Positions 8,568-17,474 of a DNA stretch of 64,000 bases are shown here, in pieces. Both the position numbers and the translations under genes were made by a program. Below the pieces are notes generated by a model. The model saw only the letters and a list, made by a program, of their open reading frames with translations, was not told the DNA's origin and did no database searches. How positions within the stretch are numbered: the first letter of the stretch is position 1; the number at the start of each line of letters is the position of its first letter. Origin of the DNA: CAJWOS01 sp964502005 (GTDB lineage Bacteria > Myxococcota_A > UBA796 > UBA2385); NCBI GenBank assembly GCA_964502005.1, contig CAZCUX010000004.1, forward strand, positions 341,408 through 405,407, written 5' to 3'.

Positions 8568-10601
8568 ATGATGGTCTGGTTGTGGTTGGGATTCGGGGTT
8601 GTTGGGCATGCGGCCGAAGTGCGCGAGGCCGACCAAGAAGCGGACCTCACCTGGCGATTGGGGGCGGGGTACGCCCATGATGTCGCCGCTCGGGCCGCAC
8701 CAATGTTGCAGAAGGGAACAGCGAGTCCACGGACGATTCGGCTGTATGCGCAAGCGTTGGCTGCTTTGGGCGAAGGACCAATGGTGGTTGCCTCCGTGTC
8801 CCCGCTTTCCGATGCGACCGCGGCATTGCTGTGGACGGTCGCAGCCGTAGAAGGGCTTCCGAACGTAGACGCCCACTGTGGAACGGTAGAAGCGGTCTTT
8901 TCGACGACGTGGCCAGATGCGGTGCTTTGGGAACTGGACACCATGCGGCCTCGTATCGAAGACGCGTGTCCGTATGTGGTGCTTCCGCCGCCGTTGGTCG
9001 CCGCTCCGGCTGGGCGAGAGGTGGAGTCCTTGGCGCGCGCCTTACAATCGGGCAGCGTGGACCTTGCTTGGGGACAGGCCGTCGCGCAATGGGTCATGGA
9101 GGGGCCCCGTGACCTCACGTTGGCCGGCAATCCGTGGAGCGCCGATGCACGCGGCGCCGGGCTGGTTCACGCGCAAGTAGCGCTTGCAGCCGGGGCGGTG
9201 CAGGCCGTAAACAGCGACGACCCCATTCGCGTGCTCGCGGGAATCGAGGTGATTCGTTGGCAAGGCCTCGATGACACGACCGCTTGGAGACACCTTCGGG
9301 ACCTGTGGCCCGGCGCGCTTCCGACGGGCTGGATGGTAGACGCCCAAACACGGTGGCAGGTTCGAGAGTATCCACACAACGTCGACCTCGACCGCCGCAT
9401 CTCGGTTGCGCGGTCCAATGCCGCGCCGGACCGCCGCCTTCACGCATTGTTGTTGCTCGACGCGGAGGTACCGGCTAGCGGCTGGACGCGGTCGTCTTGG
9501 GCGATGGCCGTCTCTGAAGCGCACCGCGACCTCGGCCACCCCCGTCGTCAACTGGAGGCGATGAAGCGCGCTTGGGAAGCGACCCCCTCGAGTGGATATT
9601 TGGCCGCGTCTTATGCGGAAGAGGCGGCGCGGCAGCAGCGCAATATGGACGATGCGCTATCCGCGATGACCGTCGTATTGGCGCAGGCGACCGGCTATCG
9701 CGCAGACCGTGGAGGACCATCTGGTGATACGTCTTTTCGATGGGTTCAGGCACAGACGGAGTCGCAATGGTGGGCGACGCGCGGGTGGTTGCGCTACCGT
9801 ATGGGTGACCTTCCCGGTGCCCGTGCGGACATCGACCACGCGCTGATTCTGGCGCGACGTGCGACGGCCAAAACCCACCTGTGGGCGGGCCTCGTGGCCG
9901 AGGCGGACGGCGATGTCGAGGCGGCGTTGTTTCACCTGCGCGAAGGACTCGTCCATGTGGATGTGCGGGTGGACCCACCGGATTTGGTCGCGCTGGGCCA
10001 TCTGCATGCATCTACGTTGTTTTCGGCGTATCGGTGGCATCCAAACGGCCTAACGGGGTGGCTGGCGGGGCGGTCGGCGGAGCTGGGGACACGCGCGTCG
10101 TCGGAGGGTCCTATCGTGGACCTGGACGCCGTGTCGGATGCGCTGGCGGAACGCGGCCCGTCACTCCCGCTCGAAGGACAGCGCTTGCCAGATATGGTGG
10201 TGGATGTGGACGGTGCAGCGCTTCCAATCGACGAAATCGAAGGTTGGAAGGTGGTGGATTTGTGGGCCATCTGGTGTGTGCCGTGCCATGCACAGACCGA
10301 TGCGCTTCATCGGCTGCTGGCGGATGCACACGAGGCGGGCGTGCCGTTGTCGCTCGTCGTGGTCTCCGTCGAGACGGACAAGCGCACCGAGTGGCCTGCC
10401 TCTCTCGACCAACAGATACCGGGCGTGATTTTGGCTTGGCGAGGACCGGAGGCGGTGGAGCGTTGGATGGCGCCAGGCTTGCCATCGGCATACCTCGTCG
10501 ACCCCGAAGGGACGGTCGTTGCAGCACATTCAGGCTGGACGGGCGACGTAGAGTGGGTCCGTGCAGCCTTGGTGCGCGCGGGCGTCTGGACCCAGCCATG
10601 A
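8568..10601 (+). CDS. TPR-repeat protein with C-terminal thioredoxin-like domain
   Basis: Exported protein of 677 residues with a short signal segment (MVWLWLGFGVVGHAA). Residues about 30-530 are alpha-helical with TPR-like pairs, for example AMVSEAHRDLGHPRRQLEAM-type helices and ARADIDHALILARRAT. The C-terminal domain (about 545-677) is thioredoxin/TlpA-like with WAIWCVPC (Cys570, Cys573), SLVVVSVETDK and the cis-proline segment GLPSAYLVDPEG. A periplasmic thiol-redox or disulfide-reducing role is inferred. The start was placed at 8568, after AAGGG, rather than at 8526, which lacks an SD. It sits between the Omp85 gene and an unknown gene whose start overlaps its stop (ATGA). Confidence 0.78.
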   Translation: MMVWLWLGFGVVGHAAEVREADQEADLTWRLGAGYAHDVAARAAPMLQKGTASPRTIRLYAQALAALGEGPMVVASVSPLSDATAALLWTVAAVEGLPNVDAHCGTVEAVFSTTWPDAVLWELDTMRPRIEDACPYVVLPPPLVAAPAGREVESLARALQSGSVDLAWGQAVAQWVMEGPRDLTLAGNPWSADARGAGLVHAQVALAAGAVQAVNSDDPIRVLAGIEVIRWQGLDDTTAWRHLRDLWPGALPTGWMVDAQTRWQVREYPHNVDLDRRISVARSNAAPDRRLHALLLLDAEVPASGWTRSSWAMAVSEAHRDLGHPRRQLEAMKRAWEATPSSGYLAASYAEEAARQQRNMDDALSAMTVVLAQATGYRADRGGPSGDTSFRWVQAQTESQWWATRGWLRYRMGDLPGARADIDHALILARRATAKTHLWAGLVAEADGDVEAALFHLREGLVHVDVRVDPPDLVALGHLHASTLFSAYRWHPNGLTGWLAGRSAELGTRASSEGPIVDLDAVSDALAERGPSLPLEGQRLPDMVVDVDGAALPIDEIEGWKVVDLWAIWCVPCHAQTDALHRLLADAHEAGVPLSLVVVSVETDKRTEWPASLDQQIPGVILAWRGPEAVERWMAPGLPSAYLVDPEGTVVAAHSGWTGDVEWVRAALVRAGVWTQP

Positions 10602-11245
10602 CCTCAAGGCGAGAGGCGGTGAATGCCCGATTGGCGGACATTCCGGCGGACTTTTGGGGGAGTGTTGTCGCGCCGCTCGTGCGTCATTGGCTGGCCTCCG
10701 GCCGAATGGACTTTTTGACAGGGCGCGCGATAGATGGCACCATCCAGCGGTTGATAGAAACGTTGGAAGTAGAGAAGAAAGCCGAAGCTGACGATGTTGT
10801 CGCGGAAGAGTCTGCGGTTATGTCCCAGCGCCTATTGCTTTCGGAGGTCGACGCGAACCCAATCGAAGAAGTGGCGGACGCGGTGCTCCGAAAGCATGTG
10901 CGGCAGCAGCTTCGCCCCTGGCGGGACCCCTATGCCGAAGACGCCGCAGGGGAGGATATTCTGGTCTCGGTGATTGCCATGATAGAAGCGGCGGGCGGGC
11001 AGTCGCGGCTATTGCCGCGTGTCCGAGATATGTTGGACGCTGGACGAAAGCGCGATGAATCGGCCCGTCTGCGAAGGCAGGCGATTGGGGCGCGGGTCGC
11101 GTTGCAGGACGAGGTTATTCGGACATTTCGCGGGTGGTGGTTGTGTGCGCCGGACGCGGTCGTGGCGGAAGTTGCGGATAGATTCCTCGCGTTGCAGGCT
11201 CCATCTATTGAAGACGATTGGTTTGTGGATCCATTCGAGTCCTGA
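10598..11245 (+). CDS. Conserved-looking hypothetical protein, third gene of Omp85 operon
   Basis: Protein of 215 residues that I do not recognise. It has no signal peptide or membrane segment; it is largely alpha-helical by composition, with an acidic Glu-rich central part (VEKKAEADDVVAEESAV) and a Trp-rich stretch near the end (EVIRTFRGWWLCAPDAVV). The start codon overlaps the stop of the preceding gene as ATGA, which argues for translational coupling and that the reading frame is real. A cytosolic accessory role for the operon is possible but unsupported. Confidence 0.6.
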   Translation: MTSRREAVNARLADIPADFWGSVVAPLVRHWLASGRMDFLTGRAIDGTIQRLIETLEVEKKAEADDVVAEESAVMSQRLLLSEVDANPIEEVADAVLRKHVRQQLRPWRDPYAEDAAGEDILVSVIAMIEAAGGQSRLLPRVRDMLDAGRKRDESARLRRQAIGARVALQDEVIRTFRGWWLCAPDAVVAEVADRFLALQAPSIEDDWFVDPFES

Positions 11246-11308
11246 TGATGGCGCAGCAACAGAATCGGAGGGCTGGGCGCATGGTCTCGGCACGCGCGCG
11301 TGCGGCGC

Positions 11309-12436
11309 TCAGGTCGAGAAATAGCGTGAGACCTTGCGTTGGAGCAACCATGGTACACGCCACGCACTGTGGCCAGCAAGAGCGACCATCGCCGACGTTT
11401 CTAGTGTTCCATCCGATGCTTCGGTGCCCAGGTACACCGCAAGTGCCGTCCAAGAAAGCACAATCCATGCTGCCACCGCGTCGCGATGGCCGTCGGCCGC
11501 CCGCCCGAGCACCATGGTCCCGAGTATTACGTATCCCGCAATCGCTGCGGAATGGATGGCATCCCAGTCTTGGGAATCCATGACGTAGGCGCACATCAAT
11601 GCAAATGAAAGCGCGCTTCCAACCAACAGCCAATGCTCACCGACGTCCTCTGCTTGGTCTGGCAAGTGTATATCGGGGCCTCCGCGTCCCAAACGACGGG
11701 TGAGTGGCTCTAAATTGAGCCAGAGGGCATTCTCTGAACGAGGCGCGTCGTGCAGTCCAACCTCCACGGGCTCTGCGGGGTCTTCTTTGGCAAATGTTCC
11801 GAAGACCTTGTCCCACACGATAAGTGACGAGCCGAAATTGCGGTCCAGATAGCGCGTATTCCTTGCGTGGTGTACCTTGTGATGGGTGGGGGTTACCAAA
11901 AAATGGTCGAGAACGCCCGATTGTCGTATTGCTCCATTGTGATTGTAGATTTGCACAATATAATGAATGGCGCCAATTGAGAAATACAACTCGGGAGGCA
12001 CTCCCAATATTGCCAATACCGCGAAAAAGGGAGTGGGTGTCAAGACCTGGAGCCAAGCATTCCGAACGGCCAGAGACGTATTGAAGCTTTCTCCCTGGTG
12101 GTGAAGCACATGAACGTCCCACAAAATGGGAATCTTGTGGTGCGCGTAATGGGACGTGTAGAAGGCGAGGTCCCACAGCACAAATGTGAGGGGAAGCAAG
12201 ATGAACACGGGCAATGCATCAAGCCAATGCAAGGACGCGACGGTATAGATTCCCGTGTATACGAATGCGCGAACGCCACGGAGGAGCCAGAGCACCATCT
12301 GGCCGCTGTTCATATTGACCACGACCTCGCGCCAGGGTGCTTTGGTGCCGTCGCGGCGTCGAATGTAGAGCACCTCCAGAATGACGACGCCATACAGCAA
12401 TAGGAGGGTGAGACCGTAAAAGTAGGGACTTGTCAT
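11309..12436 (-). CDS. Membrane fatty acid hydroxylase / sterol desaturase family protein
   Basis: Integral membrane di-iron enzyme of 375 residues. The histidine clusters of the family are visible: HYAHH (near residue 96), HVLHHQ (near 109) and HHKVHH (near 187), embedded between hydrophobic helices. The C-terminal 120 residues add about four more hydrophobic segments, longer than the minimal hydroxylase domain. Family members hydroxylate or desaturate acyl chains, sterols or alkylglycerols. It lies 12 bp after the ketoacyl synthase III gene on the same strand, so it probably acts on a product of that enzyme. The exact substrate is unknown. Confidence 0.85.
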   Translation of the reverse strand: MTSPYFYGLTLLLLYGVVILEVLYIRRRDGTKAPWREVVVNMNSGQMVLWLLRGVRAFVYTGIYTVASLHWLDALPVFILLPLTFVLWDLAFYTSHYAHHKIPILWDVHVLHHQGESFNTSLAVRNAWLQVLTPTPFFAVLAILGVPPELYFSIGAIHYIVQIYNHNGAIRQSGVLDHFLVTPTHHKVHHARNTRYLDRNFGSSLIVWDKVFGTFAKEDPAEPVEVGLHDAPRSENALWLNLEPLTRRLGRGGPDIHLPDQAEDVGEHWLLVGSALSFALMCAYVMDSQDWDAIHSAAIAGYVILGTMVLGRAADGHRDAVAAWIVLSWTALAVYLGTEASDGTLETSAMVALAGHSAWRVPWLLQRKVSRYFST

Positions 12437-12448
12437 GGCCTGTCCTAC

Positions 12449-13474
12449 TCAATAAGTAAGGATGAGTCCGCCGTAGGTGACTCCCGCGGCGGTGCCCATG
12501 AGGACTGCTGTGCCTCCACGTTGGAGCTTGCCCGTTTCGATGGCTTTGAAAAGCGTCAGTGGAATGGACGCCGCAACACAATTTCCGCATTCGGCCAAGG
12601 TTCGCACGACCTGCTCTTCGGGAAACGGCATAGAGCGCACGAGGTTGAGACCCGCGCGGCTTGCTTGGTGCAAGACAAAGACCGGCGGTGTCGACCATTC
12701 GTCGAGTCCCTCGGGCATCAGACGGTGCACAAAGGGTGGAACGTGCACCAATGCGCGCTTTAGGAGGCTTAGCCCTGACATGCGGAAGTAGCTGGCCGCG
12801 AGAGGCGTGTTGGGGTTGTTGGCGGGAAGGTGCGTCCCCGAGCCTGGAACGCCGGTGAGGTGGGCGTCGTCACCGTAGCTCTCGAAGTGGACGCGGTGTA
12901 TCGCGGCGGACGGGCTGACGGGGTCGTCGGGCGCTGTTTGCCGCACAACCGCCGCCACGGCGGCATCGCCAAACAGTGGTCCCGATTCTGCATCTTGCAG
13001 GTTGAGCCCCGCAGACGCCAACTCCGAGGTGACGATGAGAATGCGGCGGTAGCGACCTGTTGCGAGGTGGCTGGCCGCGATGTCGAGCGCCGTCAAGAAG
13101 CTCAAGCAGCTTGTATGTACGCTGAAACACGGGATGCCACTGCGGCCCGCGCCGAGTGCCTTTTGGATAAACACGGCTTGGTCGGGAATGAACTGGTGCG
13201 AGGTGCCAGAGGCGCTGAGGATGAGGTCGATGTCGTCGAGTGTGCAGCCGGCATTTGCCATGGCTGCTTCTGCGGCCCGCGCGCCCATCTCGGGGGCTGT
13301 TTCTCCTTTGTCGGGCTGGGCAAAATGGCGCGTTTCAACGCCACATCGCTGGTCAATCGTGTGGTAATCTTTGTTTGCCAACACAGACAACAGCTCGTTG
13401 TCGACCACTTGCATCGGCAGATACCGCCCCATACCCTCAATGAGCAAGGGACGGGCGTTGTGCGAAATGGGCAT
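12449..13474 (-). CDS. 3-oxoacyl-ACP synthase III (FabH/OleA-like thiolase fold)
   Basis: Condensing enzyme of 341 residues with the full Cys-His-Asn triad of the KAS III family: HTSCLSF (Cys123), VLHQASR (His269) and ECGNCVAASIP (Asn298). The substrate-binding N-terminal segment resembles FabH but also OleA, which joins two acyl chains. Start 13474 has AAGG five bases upstream; the frame is open 52 codons further without support. It forms an operon with the downstream hydroxylase and is divergent (159 bp) from the acyl-ligase/sulfotransferase fusion. That context suggests secondary lipid or polyketide-like synthesis rather than housekeeping fatty-acid initiation, because no fab genes are nearby. 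Confidence 0.88.
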   Translation of the reverse strand: MPISHNARPLLIEGMGRYLPMQVVDNELLSVLANKDYHTIDQRCGVETRHFAQPDKGETAPEMGARAAEAAMANAGCTLDDIDLILSASGTSHQFIPDQAVFIQKALGAGRSGIPCFSVHTSCLSFLTALDIAASHLATGRYRRILIVTSELASAGLNLQDAESGPLFGDAAVAAVVRQTAPDDPVSPSAAIHRVHFESYGDDAHLTGVPGSGTHLPANNPNTPLAASYFRMSGLSLLKRALVHVPPFVHRLMPEGLDEWSTPPVFVLHQASRAGLNLVRSMPFPEEQVVRTLAECGNCVAASIPLTLFKAIETGKLQRGGTAVLMGTAAGVTYGGLILTY

Positions 13475-13633
13475 AGGGGCCTTCGGGGGTGGTGAAGGGC
13501 GAAGGGAAGGGCTAACGGGAGGATTCGTGAAAAACGCGGGGCGCGAGTGTGAAAACCCAGGCCGACGTTCTTTGTTCGGTTTTACGTCCCAAAACATGTG
13601 CCGCCGGATTTTCACATGCTGTTTGAGCAAAAT

Positions 13634-16348
13634 ATGAACCTATCGTCTACCGTAATCGAACGCTTGGCCGACGCGCCAGGTCGACTGGCTCTCATTGACC
13701 CGCGGGGAAGGCGTTTTACGCGAGCCCAGCTTTTTCGCCGAATCGCACGCGCCGCACAGCGTTTCGAGGAGCAGGGCATGGTCCGCGGCGACCGTGTGGT
13801 CCTCCAACTTCCCCATGGGGTTGACTTGGTGGTGGCGACATTGGCTGTCATCGCCCGTGGCGCTGTTCCAGTATTGCTCGAAGGAGGCCTCGGAGACGGC
13901 GTCTACTTGGACCGTATCGCGGCGGCCCAGGCGCGCTGGCTCGTGATTCACCCGTGGCTGCTTGCATTGGGTCGCAGTGCATGCGTGCGGCGGATTGCGG
14001 CGCGCGCCAAGCTGGTTCTGCCGCCCCGTCCGCCCACGGAATGCACACTGGCGTTGGCGCCTGCGGATTTGGACGACGACAGCGCGGTGTCTCCGCAGGT
14101 GTTGTTGGGCAAGGTGGCTGCGATAGATTGCGCGCCTTCGGACCCTTGTATTGTTGTATATACGGGCGGAACAACGCAAGCCCCGAAAGGGGTCATCCAT
14201 TCCCATGCAAGCCTTCGCGGCTTTCTCGACAATATTCGCGCCCTGAGCGATATCGCTGGAGTCGAGCGCTTGGTTGTCGATACGCTTCCCCAGGCATTGT
14301 ATGCGTTGTATTTGGGAATCGAGGTGATGTTGGTACCTACGCGCGGCGCGTCGAGGTGTCGTCGGGTATTGGATGCATTGCAGTCTGGACAGGCCCAGGG
14401 ATACTTCGGTGCTCCGCATCTATGGCTCGAGATGATGCGCCTCGCCCCGCATTCGGTGTTGCCGCCCACAGTGCGAATGGTTCTCTTGGGGAGCGCGCCT
14501 GTGCGTCCGCGATTCTTGCATCAGTTGGCGCGATTCTTGCATTGGGAAACTCGGGTTACGTCGTTGTATGGCATGACGGAAGCGGGGCCCGTTTGCCGCG
14601 CGACGCTCGCCGAAAAGATTGCGTGGACCGGAAAGGGTGACCTTGTTGGGGCTCCGGTGGCGGGGGCAACAGTGCGCGTGGACGCCCCCGATGGCGAGGT
14701 CGGAGAGGTGCTGCTGGACGGTCCTTCGGTGTCTCCCGGCTACTTGGGGCAGCTCCCGCGGGCGATGGGACAGCCCCTTCGCACCGGTGACCTCGGCGCG
14801 TGGACGGTCACTCCGGATGGCCGCAGCTTGGTCCTTCACGGTCGCATCAAAGAGATGGTGATTCGCAAGGGCGTCAACCTCTACCCTGGAACGCTCGAAG
14901 GCCCGATTCTCTCCGCATTGGTGGGCGCGGGACTTCCCGTCGATGATTGTGCATTGCTGGGGGAGTGGGACGAGGCGCGCCAGGACGAGCGTTTGACCCT
15001 TGTTGTCACGACCGTTGAACCATTGGATTTGGGGCGTGTGCGACAGATAGCAAGCCAAGCCGCAGGTCCGGATGGCGCGCCCGACCGCGTGGTTCGCGTG
15101 AATCGAATGCCTGTGAAGGGTCGGCAAAACAAGCGCGACCTTGCCATGTTGCGGACGCAAATCGGTGCCATGGACAATTCGAGTCCTGCCGATGGCCCCT
15201 CCGATATTTGGATACCGTTTGGCGCACGGGAATTGGCGAGCAAAACGACGAGACGGCTTGTGCGTGGACCCTCTCGTGGGCGGGTGGCCATCGAGGCATT
15301 GGGTCGCCTTTTGCTCGCGGGAGTTGCACAGCTCACTTGGCTATTGGATGACGTGGTCGCGCCCGATTGGCGGCAAGCGACCGCGCGGGGGCCACTGTTT
15401 ATTGTTGGACACCAAAGGTCAGGAACCACCGCTCTACACCGAATGTTGGCTGCCGATACGCGTCATATGCGCGCGTTGACGTTGGGAGAGATGGTGCTGC
15501 CTGCGGTCTCGGCGGCGTGGCTCCGCAACGGCATCGCACGGGTCGACCGGTGGTCGGGTGGCGCGCTTGCACGCTTGGAGGACCGCCTGTTGGCGCCGAT
15601 GGACGCGCTTCATCGCATTCGTTTGGGGGAGGTGGAGGAGGACGAGTTTGTGTTTTGGGCCCTCTTTGCGTCCATCATGGTCGCCAACGACGACCCTGTT
15701 TCGGTGGCGCACCGCGACCTTGACCACCTGCGACGTGCAGACCATGGCTCTGCGGCTCGTTTGGAGCGGTTGATGCGGTATTACCACGATGTGTGGCGGC
15801 GAAAGCTGGCGCAGGAAGAGCCTACGCCTGGCCATACGCGGTGGATGGTCGCGAAGAACCCTGCGTTTACCCAAAAAATCCCGGCTCTCCTCGCACAGTT
15901 TCCTGATTCTCGCTTTGTGTACCTCATCCGCGACCCTCGCCAGGCGATTCCGTCCAGACTGAATCTCATTCAGTCGATTTGGCAGCGCCGTTTCCCGGAT
16001 TCCGGGCCAATGACGCCTGCCCAGGCCGCGGTAATTTACGAGGATAGTTTGTGTACGTATCGGTCTGCCGAGCGCGAACTTGCGCGCTTGCCGTCCGACC
16101 GATGGATGGTCGTGCGCGAAGCAGACGTACGTTCCGACCCATCGGGTGTTGTAGCGGGCATCTATGCCCATTTTGGTCTTCCAGGAACGCCGCCCTCCGG
16201 TTTTTCCGTCGCGCCTGCGTCCTCGGAGGTCTCTTCTGTCGCGCATCTCGTCGAAACGGACCGTATCGCGCACGACCTTGCGGATGTCCTCTTGCGCTAC
16301 GGCTTTTGCGACTCGTCTGGCGCGCGCAGTCGAACCAGAAACCTATGA
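13634..16348 (+). CDS. Fusion of AMP-dependent acyl ligase (ANL) and PAPS sulfotransferase
   Basis: Two-domain protein of about 904 residues. Residues about 1-510 form an adenylate-forming ligase with the A3 loop VVYTGGTTQAPKGVIHSH, the A5 motif LYGMTEAGP, RTGDLG and the A8 hinge LHGRIKEMVIRKGVNLYP. Residues about 580-880 form a sulfotransferase with the 5' phosphosulfate loop IVGHQRSGTTALHR and the 3' phosphate site LIRDPRQAIPSR. Ligase activation of an acid and sulfation of the same or a linked molecule are inferred. There is no carrier domain between them. GTG 13598 and ATG 13616 are alternative starts without clear SD. The last 52 bp overlap the convergent SDR gene. Confidence 0.85.
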   Translation: MNLSSTVIERLADAPGRLALIDPRGRRFTRAQLFRRIARAAQRFEEQGMVRGDRVVLQLPHGVDLVVATLAVIARGAVPVLLEGGLGDGVYLDRIAAAQARWLVIHPWLLALGRSACVRRIAARAKLVLPPRPPTECTLALAPADLDDDSAVSPQVLLGKVAAIDCAPSDPCIVVYTGGTTQAPKGVIHSHASLRGFLDNIRALSDIAGVERLVVDTLPQALYALYLGIEVMLVPTRGASRCRRVLDALQSGQAQGYFGAPHLWLEMMRLAPHSVLPPTVRMVLLGSAPVRPRFLHQLARFLHWETRVTSLYGMTEAGPVCRATLAEKIAWTGKGDLVGAPVAGATVRVDAPDGEVGEVLLDGPSVSPGYLGQLPRAMGQPLRTGDLGAWTVTPDGRSLVLHGRIKEMVIRKGVNLYPGTLEGPILSALVGAGLPVDDCALLGEWDEARQDERLTLVVTTVEPLDLGRVRQIASQAAGPDGAPDRVVRVNRMPVKGRQNKRDLAMLRTQIGAMDNSSPADGPSDIWIPFGARELASKTTRRLVRGPSRGRVAIEALGRLLLAGVAQLTWLLDDVVAPDWRQATARGPLFIVGHQRSGTTALHRMLAADTRHMRALTLGEMVLPAVSAAWLRNGIARVDRWSGGALARLEDRLLAPMDALHRIRLGEVEEDEFVFWALFASIMVANDDPVSVAHRDLDHLRRADHGSAARLERLMRYYHDVWRRKLAQEEPTPGHTRWMVAKNPAFTQKIPALLAQFPDSRFVYLIRDPRQAIPSRLNLIQSIWQRRFPDSGPMTPAQAAVIYEDSLCTYRSAERELARLPSDRWMVVREADVRSDPSGVVAGIYAHFGLPGTPPSGFSVAPASSEVSSVAHLVETDRIAHDLADVLLRYGFCDSSGARSRTRNL

Positions 16349-17160
16349 ATGCCCCACTCGACCCAGCCGAAAGGCACCAGCCGACGAAGAATGCTGCGAA
16401 CGAAGGACGAAGGACCGAGCGTGATACGAAACGGGGTGCGGCGGCGATGAAGCAGTGCGACGATGACATCAGCGACTTCTTGGGGGTCGCGGGCAATGCG
16501 GTCCACAATCGTGTCGAAGCGTTCGAGGAGTCGGTCGACCCAAGGCGCGTAGGGGCCTGCGTTTTGAAGACCTCGCGATAGCCGACGATTTCGGCCGAAG
16601 ATGTCGGTACGGTAGGCACCCGGTTCAATGACCATCATCCGAACGCCGACCAGCGCAAGCTCGTGGCACCACGCCTCGCTCATGCCCTCGAGTGCGAACT
16701 TTGTCGCGGCGTAGGCCCCGAGCCCCGGAATCGCGAGCTGTCCCGAAGTGGACGACACCATCACGACTTTCGGACTTGCGCTCTCGCGAAGCAAAGGAAG
16801 CGCGTGTCGGGTGAGCGCCCAGGTGCCAAACACATTGACCTCGAACAATTCGCGCAGCTCGTCTTCTTCGACAAGTTCGAGAAAACCACCGAGTGCCTGC
16901 CCTGCATTGTTGACGAGCATGTCGAGGCGGCCGTGTTGTTGACGAATGGTCGCGACGGCCGCGGCGCGCTGCTGCGCGTCTGTAATATCGAGGGGCAGTA
17001 CATGAATCGGCAGTGTTCTACCTGCGTCGATGAGCTTTTCAGCGCGCGAAATGTCTCGGACGCCCGCATAGACGATATGACCGGCCCGGGCGGCGGTTAT
17101 CGCAATGCGCAGCCCAAAGCCCGATGCGCAGCCAGTGATGAGGAGGACGTGGGAAAGCAC
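16297..17160 (-). CDS. Short-chain dehydrogenase/reductase
   Basis: Classical SDR of 287 residues. Visible motifs are the nucleotide loop ITGCASGFG (residues about 8-16), LVNNAGQ (about 82-88), the catalytic Ser in VSSTSGQ and YAATK with Tyr and Lys in the usual positions. The C-terminal 60 residues are basic and hydrophobic, as in SDRs acting on lipid or sterol-like substrates. GTG 17160 was preferred over the GTG six bases upstream because the latter overlaps GGAG. It converges on the ligase-sulfotransferase gene with a 52-bp overlap, so it may belong to the same lipid pathway, though on the opposite strand. Confidence 0.88.
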   Translation of the reverse strand: MLSHVLLITGCASGFGLRIAITAARAGHIVYAGVRDISRAEKLIDAGRTLPIHVLPLDITDAQQRAAAVATIRQQHGRLDMLVNNAGQALGGFLELVEEDELRELFEVNVFGTWALTRHALPLLRESASPKVVMVSSTSGQLAIPGLGAYAATKFALEGMSEAWCHELALVGVRMMVIEPGAYRTDIFGRNRRLSRGLQNAGPYAPWVDRLLERFDTIVDRIARDPQEVADVIVALLHRRRTPFRITLGPSSFVRSILRRLVPFGWVEWGIHRFLVRLRAPDESQKP

Positions 17161-17474
17161 GGGCACTCCGGAATTCAGCCTGGCGGAGAGCGCCAGGAAT
17201 AGCGAAAAGCGTACCGTGGCTTCGTTTCACACTTCGTGCGGGAAAAAACAAGGCGAAAAACGGCGTCCTGCCTTCATTGTCTTGCGGACAGGACCGTACG
17301 GTTTGGTCCACTGCAAGCGCCCTTTCGTCGGATTTCACGCATCTGCGTGCTGCGGTCCTATGCCCCATCATGTAGGATGTTCACATGCCCATGAGCAATC
17401 GGGACTTTCCTTCTCGTTTTCCGTACCCAAGGAAGGCATCGTTCGAGCGGTCCTGCACCGCTGCGGAGGTTCCC

